From contig JAEOAD010000026.1 in NCBI GenBank assembly GCA_036365145.1, positions 4,922,001-4,986,000 of the forward strand: a stretch of 64,000 nt of DNA, in the 5' to 3' direction. Shown piece by piece: positions 1-10,431 of the stretch (the first letter of the stretch is position 1; every line of letters begins with the position of its first letter). Source of the stretch: Orientallactaga sibirica (taxonomy: Eukaryota; Chordata; Mammalia; Rodentia; Dipodidae). Made by a program: the position numbers and the translations under genes. The notes beneath the pieces were generated by a model that was given only the letters and a program-made list of their open reading frames with translations, was not told the origin of the DNA and made no database searches.

Positions 1-148
1 ATTCTCCAGAACCCATGTAAGCCAGATGCACAAGGGGACGCATGCATCTGGAATTCGTTTGCAGTGCCTGTAGGACCTGGCATGCCCATTCTCTCTCTCT
101 CTTTCTGACTTTCTTTCTCAAATAAATAAATAAAATATTTTTTAAAAA
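1..148 (+). mobile_element. tRNA-derived SINE (B2/DIP type), 5' part outside the window
   Basis: Starts inside the element at 'aacccatgtaagccagatgc' and ends in a (CT)n tract and an AAATAAATAAAT tail. Full copies of this family have a tRNA-like head (ctggagagatggcttagc as A box, ggttcgattcc as B box), a unique body, (CT)n and an A/T-rich tail with AATAAA motifs. Confidence 0.85.
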
Positions 149-157
149 AGAGTAGAG

Positions 158-310
158 GGCTGGAGAGATGGCTTAGTGGTTAAGTGCTTGCCTGTGAAGC
201 CTAAGGACCCTGGTTCGAGGCTCAATTCCCCAGGACCCACGTAAGCCAGATGCACAAGGAGACACATACATCTGGAGATCGCCTGAAGTGGCTGGAGGCC
301 CTGGTGTGCC

Positions 311-359
<49 letters not shown>

Positions 360-400
360 ACTCTCAAATAAATAAATACAAACAAACAACAAACAACAAA
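158..400 (+). mobile_element. tRNA-derived SINE (B2/DIP type), full length
   Basis: Head gggctggagagatggcttag at 158. The (CT)n tract at 317-356 is unusually long and pure. The tail contains repeated AAAC units. Confidence 0.9.
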
Positions 401-410
401 AAACAGTAGA

Positions 411-413
411 GAT

Positions 414-465
<52 letters not shown>

Positions 466-543
466 AGGAAGGAAGGAAGGAAGGAAGGAAGGAAGGAAGG
501 AAGGAAGGAAGGAAGGAAGGAAGGAAGGAAGGAAAGAAAGAAA
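411..543. repeat. (GAAA)n/(GGAA)n purine microsatellite
   Basis: An uninterrupted purine tract on the plus strand: first AAAG units, then AAGG units from about 466, then AAAG again. It directly follows the tail of the preceding SINE and probably grew from it. Confidence 0.95.
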
Positions 544-552
544 GGTAGGTAG

Positions 553-665
553 GTTTTCAGGGCAGTTTGGCAAGCATAATATATGCATTTAGCCAGACAC
601 CAGCAGGCATTACACCCCTACACACCTACACCCCTAGGATTCATGACCTCCCCAATCATGGGCAT
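553..665 (-). mobile_element. L1-associated fragment
   Basis: Contains 'gggcagtttggcaagcataa', closely matching 'gggcagtttggtagacataa' at 56499 within the L1 3' region. This supports the same LINE-derived origin, although the exact L1 position is not resolved. Confidence 0.45.
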
Positions 666-666
666 T

Positions 667-695
667 TTTTTTTCTGGTTTTTCAAGGTAGAGTCT
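667..695 (-). mobile_element. B1 3' end scrap
   Basis: About 29 bp reading 'ggtttttcaaggtagagtct', the reverse complement of a B1 3' end. The element is otherwise missing. Confidence 0.45.
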
Positions 696-1094
696 CTCCT
701 TAAGGTGAACCATTAAGTTGTTTACTTTCAACCTTTCTGATTTCTTAATATAAGCACTTAAAGCTATACATTTCCCTCTTAGGACTGCCTTCATTGTGTC
801 CCAAAGACTTTGGTATGTTGTATTCTCATTATCATTTGATTCTATGAATTTTTTTATTTCCTTCTTGATATCTTCATTGACCCAGTCATCATTTAGTAGT
901 GTACTGCTTAGTTTCCATGATTTTGTGTATGCTCTATAGCTTTTGTTGCTGTTGACTTACAGTTTAATCCCATTATGATTAGAGTACAAGGAATTATTTC
1001 AATTTTTCTGTATTTGTTAAAATTTGCATTGTGTTGTAATATATGGTCTATTTTAGAGAATATTCCATGTGCTGCTGAAAAGAATGTGTATTCT
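696..1094 (-). mobile_element. L1 ORF2 (endonuclease/early RT region), distal part
   Basis: Antisense L1 ORF2 sequence continuing from 1561-2150 and interrupted by two insertions at the site AGAATGTGTATTCT. The related fragment at 61420-62235 has the same order of segments (for example 'tctgatttcttaatataagc' here). The reading frames are broken and the element ends at about 696, so most of ORF2 and the 3' UTR are absent. Confidence 0.75.
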
Positions 1095-1095
1095 C

Positions 1096-1205
1096 CTCGG
1101 GATGCAAAGGTAGGAGGATTGTCATGAGTTCAAGGCTGCCCTGAGACAACATAGTTGTCTAGCCTGAGCTAGAGTGAGACCCTACCTCGAAAAACAAAAA
1201 CAAAA
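1096..1205 (+). mobile_element. B1-type SINE (7SL-derived), 5' truncated
   Basis: Body from 'aaggtaggaggattgtcatg' to 'gagtgagaccctacctcgaa' with an AAAAAC tail. Full B1 copies here begin gccgggcgtggtggcgcacg and end agaccctacctc plus A-tail. This copy lacks the head and is flanked by two copies of AGAATGTGTATTCT. Confidence 0.85.
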
Positions 1206-1219
1206 AGAATGTGTATTCT

Positions 1220-1546
1220 CATCTTCCAAGGCTCAGGGTCCATTGTGGAAGAGGTGGTGGAAAGAATGTAAGAGCCAAAGGAAGGGTAAGACTCCTTACA
1301 ATGTGCTCCTCCAGACACAAAATGGCCTGGATATACATGACCTCACAGTGCCTGACACGACCTACACAAGACCATCCTAATAGGAGGAAAAGATGATGAC
1401 ATCAAAATAAAAGAGAGACTGATTGAGAGGGGGAGGGAATAAGATGGAGAGTGAAGTTTCAAAGGGGAAAGTCGGGGGAGGGAGGGAATTACCATGGGAT
1501 ATTGTCTACAATTATGGAAGTTGTCAAAAAAAATTAAAATAAAAGA
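1220..1546 (+). mobile_element. L1 3' UTR insertion, 5' truncated
   Basis: Contains the rodent L1 3' UTR signature 'ctcagggtccattgtggaag', then 'ggaattaccatgggatattg', and ends in 'aattaaaataaaag'. It is flanked by AGAATGTGTATTCT at 1206-1219 and 1547-1560. The orientation is opposite to the host L1. Confidence 0.8.
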
Positions 1547-1560
1547 AGAATGTGTATTCT

Positions 1561-2150
1561 ACAGCATATGGGTGGAATGTGCTGTAGATATCTGTTAGGT
1601 CCATTTGTTCTATGACATCATTTAATCCAGATGCTTCTCTGTTTATTTTTTGCTGGGATGACATGTCAATTGATGAGAGTAGGATATTGAAGTCACCCAC
1701 TACAAAGATGTTTGGTGTTACCTATGACCTTACGTCTAACAGTGTTTGTTTGGTGAAATCAGGAACCCCCATGTTAGATGCACATGTGTTTAGAATTGTA
1801 ATGTCCTCCTGTGGAGTGTTCCTTTAATCAATATAAGGTGACCTTCTTTATCTTTCCTAACTAATGTTGGTTTGAAGTCTATCCATTCAGATATTAGGAT
1901 AGCAACACCTGCTTATTTTCTAGGCCCATTTACTTGAAATGCTGTTTTCTATCCTTTCACCCTAAGATAGTATCCATCTTTTATGGAAAGGTAAGTTTCT
2001 TTGAGGCAACAAATAGAAGGGGCCTGCCTTTTACTCCAGTCTGCAAGCCTATGTCTTTTGCTTGGGGCATTGAGGCCATTGATATTAAGAGTTATTATTA
2101 AAAGGTGTGCATTTCTTCTTGCATTTCTTCTTGTTTTGTAGTTCTTCCTG
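1561..2150 (-). pseudogene. L1 ORF2 N-terminal (AP endonuclease) remnant
   Basis: Minus-strand translation begins near 2150 with ITLNINGLNAPSKRHRLADW followed by CCLKETYL and YYLRVKG. This is the start of the L1 ORF2 endonuclease domain, where the conserved 'QETHL' active-site block reads KETYL. Stops and shifts follow further into the domain. ORF2p normally provides endonuclease and reverse transcriptase. This copy stops early and cannot encode either. Confidence 0.85.
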
Positions 2151-2224
2151 TTTCTCCTTAACTCTCTTGTATTAACTATGATTTGAGTATGGTTTTTTTT
2201 TTTTTTCATGTTTCCTTGTGTGTG

Positions 2225-3198
2225 TGCTTTTCCTTCTCTTCAGCATGAAGGATCCCTTCAAGTATTTTCTGTAGAGCTGGTTTAGTTGTCATAAATTCCT
2301 TTAGCCTGTTTTGTTGTGGAATGTCCTTATTTTTCCATCAATTTGGATATCCAGCTTTGCTGGATAAAGTAATCTTGGTTGACAGTTGTTATCTTTCAGA
2401 ACTTGGAATATATCATTTCACACCCTTCTGGCTTTTAAAATTTGTGTTGAGTAATCTGCTGTGATCTTGATGGGCTTGCCTTTTTAGGTGACTTGATGTT
2501 TCTGTCTAACTGCTTTCAATATCTTTTCTTTGGTTTGTTGTTGAATAATTTAATTATAATATGGCAAGGAAAGGTTCTTTCCTGATTTTGTCGGTTTGGC
2601 ATTCTACAGGCTTCCTGTATCTGTGTTGGCATCTATTTCCCTATTTAGGGAAATTTTCTTCTATGATTTTGTTGAAAATACCTAGTATACCTTTGGAGTG
2701 AAATTCTTCTCCTACTATACTCTGAATTCTTGTGTTTGATCTCTTCATAGTATCCCAAATGTCTTGAAATTCTCATTCATACCTTCATATTAGTTTGTCT
2801 TACTCTTTGTTGCATTGTATTAGATCTGATACCTGGTCTTCTAGTTTAGATATTCTATTTATTCTACTTGTAAGACTTTCCACCAAAATTTTTATTTGAC
2901 TTAACTGTGTTTTTCATTTCTAGTATTTCTGGTTGGTTTTTCTTCATTATTTCTATTTCCTTACTCATGTCTTGTATTGACCTCCTTATTTCATTAAGCT
3001 GGTTTCCTGGTTCTCCTTCAGAAATTTATTTTCTTCTTTGATTCCTTTGATTTCTTCTTTGATTTCTTTGAACATAGATTTTTTTTTGAAATCTTTGTCA
3101 GGCATTTTATCTAAATCAGCCTCACTGAAGGTCATTTCTGATGGATTTACAATTTTTTGTGGAATTGTATTGTCTTGATTTTTGTGTGTTTCTTGCAT
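2225..3198 (-). pseudogene. L1 ORF1 (RNA-binding protein) remnant
   Basis: Minus-strand start at 3198. The opening residues run MQETHKNQDNTIPQK and lead into a Lys/Glu-rich coiled-coil segment (KEIKEEIKGIKEENKFLKEN). The C-terminal part is readable out of frame at about 2460-2330 as PIKITADYS, QVLKDNNCQPR and YPAKLD, matching the ORF1p C-terminal domain, and the KYLKG / KEKHTHK end is near 2230. Frame breaks lie between these blocks. ORF1p normally trimerises and coats L1 RNA. This copy is dead. Confidence 0.8.
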
Positions 3199-4480
3199 TA
3201 TGATGTAGAAACTTTTGCATCTTGAGTTAATTTGATACTTGGGTTTTCTAATTATTTGCAGTATTCTCAGACATGTAATTTTGACTTTATATATCTTCAG
3301 GGTAGTAGCTTATATTACTCTCAGAATAACAGCAGAGGTGACCCTAGGTGTTCAGTTTGCCTGCTTTGCAAGTATTCTATTAGGCTGGGTGGAGAAAATT
3401 ACTGGCAAATTCTAAAATTCAACTGAGCAATATGCACATTCAATCAAAACCAACATAGAATATTTATGCAAGAGTAGGGATTAAAACAAACAGATAATCT
3501 AATAAAGTCAAAGTCCCTAAGGGTGTGTGTTGCCTCACACCCTTAATCCTGTCAACTGGGAGGCTGAGATTTCTGGTCTGAAATGGGTTTCAGGTCAGCC
3601 TGGGGCCAAGTGAGACCCTGCCCCCAATAATGACAGAAGAAAAAGACAATGGCCCTATAAATCAGGAAACATCAAATGCAACAATAGTCAACACCAAAAT
3701 ACAGCTTATTTGAGAATGGTAAAGCCAACCAAGAATGCATCAATCAAACCTAACCTATAACCTACCCTGACATGGAAAGAGAGATGAGCACTTCCAGTGC
3801 AGGCCTATGTACCTGGTTATGTGTAAGTAGGCCCCATTATCTTTTGGGATGGCTTCCAATCTCACCTATGCTGAGTGCCCACCTCAATCCCTCTCTGTTG
3901 CACTGTGGACTCAGTTAGGCTGCTTGGGTTGCTGGATCAGGTGTTCTGATCAGCTGTGCTGGATACTGTGTGGCTAGGGGGGGGTAGTTCTCTGATGGTT
4001 CGTGGCAGGCAGTGGAGGAAGGGAGACTGTACAAGATACCTGGAGTTGTACTGGAGCTTCTCAGCTAGTCCTGTTTGTGTTCTCCTTCAGCAGCTGCTAG
4101 GCTGGTCCCTGCTTATCTTCCCCTTCAGGTGCCTTGACTTTGCGAGGAGGCTGGAGTGAGTCCCCCGTCACCTAGCTTCTGCTCCTGCAGCTCAGACTGG
4201 GTTGATACACAAACCCAGTGGCCAGTGGGTGCCAATTCTGGCTGCTTACCTGGTTGCTAGAAGCTCTGGGTCTCTTGCTTCTCTGCTGAGGTTGATAATT
4301 CCTTATATACTTTCACTTTTTGGGAGAAGAGTGTATTTTGCTGGTTTTCTGCTTATTCCACACACCCCCCAGGCTGCTTTGGCATGGCTACTAAGCCACC
4401 ATCTTACCTGGAAATCTCTCCTTCACTATTTCTTAATCCCCTCTGGTCTGTTATTTGAAGGGGCTTCTATGTCTGGTCTT
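3199..4480 (-). mobile_element. L1 5' UTR / internal promoter region
   Basis: Lies upstream of ORF1 on the minus strand, is GC-richer and contains several runs such as 'cagctgctaggctggtccct' with no coding frame. Retention of this region means the copy was not 5' truncated on insertion, unlike most L1s. A degraded B1-like stretch appears at 3515-3630 (gaggctgag, cagcctgg, gagaccctg). The far boundary is uncertain. Confidence 0.6.
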
Positions 4481-4720
4481 CCATGTGTGTGTTTGTGCAT
4501 GTGTAACTGTCAAAGCCTTTTCCTAGATAGTAATTCCCCAAATAAAATCAGTAATTCATAATTTATCCTTCTCAAGTCTATTTTATCAACTCTGTTAAAA
4601 ATAGTATAAGGACCCAAAATTGGGGTTCACAAGTTTGGGAGACCCCCGTCCTAAACCCCAAAAATCTGGCAGCATCTTATGTGAAAGAAGGTCTTTTGAC
4701 TTGAGCTCTCATGCTTTGCC

Positions 4721-4771
<51 letters not shown>

Positions 4772-4980
4772 GTCCGTCCATCTGTCCATCCTTCCAGACT
4801 TTTCCATCTATAAGGGAGACCTTCTTTGTGTCCCCTTCTTCTCCATCAGGCTGGGAAAGGGGAGAATCTCTTTTTGGTTTAGGGATTCCTGCTAGCCTTC
4901 CCTCTTTATCCTAACTCTCCCTAAATAAATCTTATAATTCATAATTTACCTTTCTCAGAGATCACATTTTCAATTCTTTT
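4481..4980 (+). repeat. LTR-like duplicated sequence with two similar 3' ends
   Basis: Two blocks, 4537-4575 and 4920-4960, share an AAATAAA motif followed by aattcataattta and ccttctca. The section between them contains 'ctgggaaaggggagaatctc'. This could be the R/U5 part of an old LTR present twice. I cannot name the family. Confidence 0.4.
4723..4770. repeat. (GT)n microsatellite
   Basis: About 24 uninterrupted GT units. Confidence 0.95.
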
Positions 4981-5108
4981 TTAAATTTAATTTAATTTAT
5001 TTGAGAGAGAGAATGGGCATGCCAGGACCTCTAGCCACTGCAAACCAACTCCAGGCACATGCACTACCTTGTGCATGTGACTTACATGGGTCCTGGGAAA
5101 TTGAACCT
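4981..5108 (-). mobile_element. tRNA-derived SINE, truncated
   Basis: Contains 'gggcatgccaggacctctag' and 'gggtcctgggaaattgaacc'. The tRNA-like head is missing. Confidence 0.75.
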
Positions 5109-5255
5109 ATTTATTTAAAAGGGGAAACTACCTAGTTAATATTAATACAGGATTTTGGGTCCAGGGAGGGATTAAATTCCATAAAGATGCAGGAGATCGA
5201 AGGCTGATGGACCCCAACTTCTGGGTTCTCATCTGTGTTAACAAAGAATTGAAAG
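5109..5255. other. Unclassified spacer, possibly LTR flank
   Basis: Includes 'acaggattttgggtccaggg' and 'tgatggaccccaacttctgg'. It may belong to the LTR-like sequence at 4481-4980. No coding potential is seen. Confidence 0.3.
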
Positions 5256-5366
5256 GGGCTGGAGAGATGGCTTAGTGGTTAAGGCACTTGCCTGCAAAGC
5301 CTAGGGACCCAGGTTCAACTCCCTAGCACCCATATAAGCCAGATGCACAAAGTAGCACATGCATCT
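5256..5366 (+). mobile_element. tRNA-derived SINE, 3' truncated
   Basis: The head and body are present up to 'cacatgcatct'. The (CT)n tract and tail are missing. Confidence 0.85.
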
Positions 5367-5398
5367 TTTTCCTTTGGTCATTATTGTGTCTGGGACTT

Positions 5399-5470
5399 CT
5401 TTTTGTTTGTTTGTTTGTTTTGTTTGTTTGTTTGTTTGTTTGTTTGGTTGGTTGGTTGGTTGGTTGGTTT
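5399..5470. repeat. (GTTT)n/(GGTT)n simple repeat
   Basis: Derived from the poly-A end of the adjacent minus-strand B1. Confidence 0.9.
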
Positions 5471-5598
5471 GGTTTTTCGAGGTAGGGTCTCACTCTAGCT
5501 CAGGCTGACCTGGAATTTACTCTGTATTCTCAGGGTGGCCTTGAACTCATGGCGATCCTCCTACCTCTGCCTCCCGAGTTCTGGGATTAAAGGCGTGT
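5471..5598 (-). mobile_element. B1-type SINE
   Basis: Reads cgaggtagggtctcactcta to 'ctgggattaaaggcgtg', where the B1 5' end is cut by the next SINE. Confidence 0.9.
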
Positions 5599-5599
5599 T

Positions 5600-5820
5600 G
5601 TTTATTTTTTTAAATTTATTTGAGAGCAACAGACAGAGAGAGAAACAGACAGACAGATAGAGAATGGGCATGCCAAGGCCTCCAGCCACTGCAAACAAAT
5701 TCCAGATGCATGTGCCACCTTGTGCATCTGGCTTATGTGAGTACTGGGGAATCAAGCCTCAAACTGGGGTCCTTAGGCTTCACAGGCTAGCACTTAACCA
5801 CTAAGCCATCTCTCCAATCC
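5600..5820 (-). mobile_element. tRNA-derived SINE
   Basis: Full length on the minus strand. It ends (head) at 'aagccatctctccaatccc' and its reversed B box reads 'tcaagcctcaaactgg'. Confidence 0.9.
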
Positions 5821-6514
5821 CATATCTAGAACTTCTATTCCCTATTTTCTACTAGTCTGAGAAAGATGGCACAGGTTTTCATTAAGTTTAAAAAATGCTA
5901 TAACAGGCATAGTTTTCAAAAAAAGTTCTTTGTATTTTATATTATTTAAAAAATATATCTAGGTAAACAGAGCATTTCACTGTACTGTCATAATCAGCAA
6001 TAAGGACACACACAGAGTAATAAGCAAATATGAAGAGTGGGATCTGTGTCCAAGCTGGAAATAGTCTTTGACTTCATATTCCCTCATTACAAAAGAGAAG
6101 GTAATTATATAGGCTGTATGTAAAACTTCCATCTTCTGATTTTCTGATTATAGAATGTTTTTTATGTTATTCTCCTCTAAATCTTATTAAGGTGCCATCT
6201 CTTTACCTCTCTGAAAAGATTCCCTTCACAAAATATTCAATTTATTTGGTCATGAGTCCCATGAATTATCATTTTTATTATTTTAATTTGAATCTATTGG
6301 CTTTTCTTTAACAAATCTGGTATTCATTTCTAAACAATTGAGACAGTATGGCCTTTACAACTGAGTATTCAAGTTTAAGCTCTCTTCTCCATTCTATGTA
6401 CTGCAAAGACTATCCTAAGAAACTAAAATCTCAAGAGTCTAAAATTTTACATTTTGGGGAAAAATGAAAATTAGTATTTATTTTAATAAGATTCATATTG
6501 TCATTGTTTGGCGC
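5821..6514. other. AT-rich unclassified intron sequence
   Basis: I see no coding frame, repeat family or RNA gene in this stretch. Confidence 0.5.
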
Positions 6515-6563
6515 TGTTTTGTTTTGTTTTGTTTTGTTTTGTTTTGTTTTGTTTTGTTTTGTT
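6515..6563. repeat. (GTTTT)n simple repeat
   Basis: About ten GTTTT units, forming the tail of the adjoining minus-strand B1. Confidence 0.95.
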
Positions 6564-6656
6564 TTCTGAGGTAGCTCAGGCTGACCTAGAATTCACTATG
6601 TAGTCTCAGGATGGCCTCAAACTCTCGGCAATCCTCCTACCTCTGCCTCCCAAGTG
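6564..6656 (-). mobile_element. B1-type SINE, partial
   Basis: Contains a small deletion near the 3' end ('gaggtagctcaggctgacct') and lacks the B1 head. Confidence 0.85.
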
Positions 6657-6796
6657 TTTGACTTTTCAGTAGCTCTCATCATCAAGAAATAACTGAGAGA
6701 AATGTTTTTACAAAATAAGATAAATTCAATATCAAATTATTAAATTTAATATTAAATTTAAAAAACAAAAATATTATTAAATTTTATACATTCAAG

Positions 6797-6945
6797 ACAG
6801 ACATGGTGGCACACGCCTTTAATCCCAGGACTAAGGAGGCAGAGGTAGGAGGATCGCTGTGAGTTCAAGGCCAGCCTGAGACTACACAGTGAATTCCAGG
6901 TCAACCTGAGCTAGAGCAAGACCCTACCTCAAAAAAACAAAGATA
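6797..6945 (+). mobile_element. B1-type SINE
   Basis: Complete body, 'catggtggcacacgccttta' to 'agaccctacctc', with an A-rich tail. Confidence 0.9.
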
Positions 6946-7170
6946 AAAAATAAAAAAGAAATAAAGAAATAAAACAAAGCTACATTATTATAATACTTTT
7001 ATGGCCTAAGAGTAAAACTTTTTGCCTATAATGATCAGCTATTTTTCTCAACTAATAATAGATGGTAGGCTTTCAGACCTCATCTGAATATATTAGAATA
7101 ATTAGAAAGATGTGTTCGTTGTTGGAACTTAGAATGCCATAAATATTGCTATGGCATTAAAGAATAATGG

Positions 7171-7305
7171 TGAGCCATGCATGGTAGCACATGCCTTTAA
7201 TCCCAGTACAGGTAGGATCACTGTGAGTTTGAGGCCAGCCTGAGACTACATAGTGAATTCCAAGTCATCTTGGACTACAGTGAAGCCCTACCTCAGGGGG
7301 AACAA
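7171..7305 (+). mobile_element. B1-type SINE, small internal deletion
   Basis: About 15 bp around 'gcactcgggaggcagagg' is missing between 'aatcccagtaca' and 'ggtaggatcactg'. Confidence 0.85.
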
Positions 7306-7419
7306 AAAAAAGGAGTAATGGTGAGAAAAAGAACCCAGAAAACAAAAGGAATAATATTTGTTTCTTAGTGCCACCAAGAGGACAGAATAGAAAGGTGCCA
7401 CCTTCAAGACACAACAGCC

Positions 7420-7495
7420 TTAAATACACACAGTCCTAGCACTCAGAAAGCTGAGACAGGACTATTGTGAGATTTTGACTAGCCTGTTTCATAAA
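7420..7495 (+). mobile_element. Old B1-like relic
   Basis: Diverged 'agcactcagaaagctgagac'. Weak. Confidence 0.4.
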
Positions 7496-7504
7496 ATAAA
7501 AGGG

Positions 7505-7965
7505 GGTGCTGGAGAGATTGCTTACTGGTTAAGGCACTTGCCTGCAAAGCCAAAGGACCCAAGTTCAATTCCCTAGTACCCAACTAAGCCAAATGCACAA
7601 GGTGGCACATGCATCTGGAGTTCCTTTGCAATGGAGGCACTGGAGCACCCATTCTTATTCTTTCTCTCTCTCTCTCTCTCCCTTCCCTCCTCTTTTTTAA
7701 ATTATTTATTTATTTATTTGCAAGCAGAGAGATAGAAGAGAGTCAGACAGAGAAAGAATGGGCATGCCAGTGCCTCTAGCCACTGCAAATGAACTCCAGA
7801 TGCATGCCCCCCTTGTACATCTGGCTTATGTGGGTCCTGGAAAATTGAACCAGGATCCTTTGACTTTGCAGGCAAACGCCTTTACCGCTAAGCCATTTCT
7901 TCAGCCTCCTTCCCCCTCTTTTTCTCTCAAATAAATAAAGAAATAAAGATAAAATATAAGAAAAT
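7505..7965 (+). mobile_element. tRNA-derived SINE split by another SINE
   Basis: The head and body occupy 7505-7693. The CT tract and AAATAAATAAAG tail resume at 7907-7965, after a minus-strand SINE landed inside the CT tract. Confidence 0.85.
7694..7906 (-). mobile_element. tRNA-derived SINE inserted in the preceding SINE
   Basis: Complete minus-strand copy flanked by similar ccttcccctc-type sequence from the host CT tract. Confidence 0.85.
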
Positions 7966-8211
7966 ATTTTTTTGGAGGGGAGAGAGACACAGAGGGAGAA
8001 GAAGACAGATAGAGATGGGTGCACCAGCAGCCTCTCAGCTGCTGCAAACAAAATCCAGATGCGTTTGCCCCCTTGTGGTCAAGTGTGGCATTGTGCCCCT
8101 TTTGCATCTGGCTAAACGTGGGACCTGGAGATTGGAACCACTGGAGATTGGAGCCAGCGTTCTTAGGTTTAGGAGGCAGGAGCCTTTACCGCTAAGCCAT
8201 CTCTCCAGCCC
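7966..8211 (-). mobile_element. tRNA-derived SINE, long variant
   Basis: Carries the extra segment 'cttgtggtcaagtgtggcat' between body and head that marks a longer subfamily. It also has a 17-bp local duplication of 'ctggagattgga'. Confidence 0.88.
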
Positions 8212-9387
8212 AGAAGATATTTTTTAAAAATAGTACCCATACACAGTATGTCTCAGAGAGGATGAAACTAACTAAATGATGCAAGCTGTGGAAAATCTTT
8301 CACTTCTCTTTCAGAGAAGCCCTGGCTGGTGACAGTACTCTATCTATAGTCTAATAGCTATAAATGTGTCCTTTTAAGGACTAAGGAAAGATGCCATATA
8401 AACTAATAATATCAAAGTAGTAAGTGTAAATGTGCACGTGAGAAAAGGAGGTTGAAATTCAGGAAATAATATATGTTGAGTTTCAGGATAACATGACTAC
8501 AAAACTTGCAAATTCTTTTTAAAAAGTCCATTAAACAGTTTTATGTCTGAAAAATTGGACTGTATCTTTTTTGCAAATTAAAGACAGATTGTAAAGACAG
8601 GGTTAGAGTTGGAAAGTTCTCTGCTCATCAAATTAAAAACAAGAGCTCTATTCATTAAAAAAAAAAAAAAAAAAAAAGATTCCTTATGTGGTCAAGCTGA
8701 ATTCTTTGTTCTAAAGTTTTTATATACCAGTTGGGGTTAGGGTTAGAAACTGATCACCATAATAATGGCCCTGAGAGTCCAGGAGGATTCCAGGTAATGT
8801 GTAAGAAGCCATTTGCCATACCATAGGACAGAAGAAAACACACCCAAGGAAAGAGTGTGTTCACGTGATCAACAGCTGGCCTTGATTAAAAAGAAATTAC
8901 CAGGTCAGGCTTCATGGTGGTTCCTCATTGTTAACATGACGACACAGATGAGAAATGCTATATTTCACAGTCTGTTGCCTGGTGATCTCAAGGCCTGCCC
9001 TTTTATCCACCCTCATAACGTAGCCGTGTCTCCTCCCTTTCTTCCTGTGCAACATTTCAATATTCTACTCATTTTACAAAATCACTTTTTAAAAGAAAAT
9101 CATGAGAAAATAAAGCCAGTATAAATAATAGCTTAGTTTTACTTATGATTTTGCATCTAATTACTTTCACAAGAGGCTAAAAAACAAACAAGTTTTTCAC
9201 ATTAGTAGGAAGGTAAAAGTTACAAATGTGTACATTACTTTCAAAATAAATTAAATAATGCTGGGGCAGTAGAATTCCTGCTGTCCGAGACTCCAGGTTA
9301 AATTGCAGGACACAAAGCAGATGGCAGTGTTGTGTATCTTCCCTAAAACCCAGCTACTCGGTCCTCCTACAGAAGGTAAATCAGGGT
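8212..9387. other. Unclassified intron sequence with one A-run
   Basis: Includes an A19 run at 8658 and otherwise single-copy sequence. The open frame at 8813-9124 has no recognisable domain. I see no gene. Confidence 0.5.
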
Positions 9388-9538
9388 GAACCGGGCATGG
9401 TGGAACACGCTTTTAGTCCCAGCACTCAGGAGGCAGAGGTAGGAGGATCACTGAGCTTGAGGCCAGCCTGAGACTACAGAGTGAATTCCAAGTCAGCCTG
9501 GGCTAGAGCGAGACCCTACCTAAAAAAAAAAAAAAAAA
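9388..9538 (+). mobile_element. B1-type SINE
   Basis: 'accgggcatggtggaacacg' to 'agaccctacct', followed by an A16 tail that runs into a GGA repeat. Confidence 0.9.
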
Positions 9539-9597
9539 GAAGGAGGAGGAGGAGGAGGAGGAGGAGAAGAAGAAGGTGAAGGAGGAGGAGAAGAAGG
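9539..9597. repeat. (GGA)n/(GAA)n simple repeat
   Basis: Purine triplet repeat between two SINEs. Confidence 0.9.
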
Positions 9598-9815
9598 CTG
9601 AAGAAATGGCCTAGTGGTTAAGGCACTTGCCTGCAAAACCAAAGGACCCAGGTTTGATTCCCCAGGACCCACATAAGCCAGATGCACAAAGTGATGCATG
9701 CATCTAGAGTTCGTTTGCAGTGGTTAGAGGCTCTGGTGCACCCAATCTCTCTCTATCTGTCTCTCTTTCTCTCTGCTTCTTTCTCTCTCTCAAATAAATA
9801 AATATAATTTTTAAA
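9596..9815 (+). mobile_element. tRNA-derived SINE
   Basis: Full length, with an interrupted CT tract and an AAATAAATAAAT tail. Confidence 0.9.
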
Positions 9816-9946
9816 AAAGAAGAAGAAGGTGGTAAGTCAGAGTGCAGTATGGAGGCAAGTTTGGACTGTAAGCTGAGGGTTACCTGAAGACCACAGTTCC
9901 TTGTGAACTCTGTGTCTGCTTGTTGATACCTGCATTTTATAGAGGC

Positions 9947-9950
<4 letters not shown>

Positions 9951-9989
<39 letters not shown>
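9951..9989. repeat. (GT)n microsatellite
   Basis: About 19 GT units followed by G(T)4-5 repeats of a B1 tail. Confidence 0.95.
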
Positions 9990-9990
<1 letters not shown>

Positions 9991-10066
9991 GTGTTTTGTT
10001 TTTGGTTTTGTTTTTGTTTTTGTTTTTGTTTTTCGAGATAGGGTCTCCCTCTGGCCCCAGGCTGTG
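9990..10066 (-). mobile_element. B1 3' fragment with long tail
   Basis: Only 'cgagatagggtctccctctg' and its TTTTTG tail are present. Confidence 0.6.
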
Positions 10067-10233
10067 CTGCTTCTTTTGGTATAGGCCAGTCTTGTGAAAG
10101 TTCGGGAACTTTGACAAGTCACAGCATCGATAACTCACAGACTGGACTAAAATAGTCAAAGCTTCCCTTGACTAGACCTGAACAGAATATTTTAAAGCTG
10201 GAGATTACTATTTTCAAAGTAAGAACAAAAATA

Positions 10234-10397
10234 AGGGCTGGAGAGATGGCTTAGTGGTTAAGGTGCTTGCCTGTAAAGTACTTGCCTGCAAAGGTTCAAT
10301 TCCCCAGGACCTACATAAGCCAGATGCACAAGGTGGTGCATGTGTCTGGAGTTTGTTTGCAGTGATGAAGGCCCTGGCACGCCCATTCTCTTATCTG

Positions 10398-10431
<34 letters not shown>

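Noticed and set aside
4202..4561. 119-residue plus-strand frame
   Set aside because: It runs antisense through the L1 5' UTR and an LTR-like edge. No domain is seen.
8739..8756. Telomere-like ggggttagggttag
   Set aside because: Only two TTAGGG units, so too short to be an interstitial telomeric tract.
9704..10159. 151-residue minus-strand frame
   Set aside because: It is composed of a (CA)n run, a B1 tail and a SINE body, not a gene.
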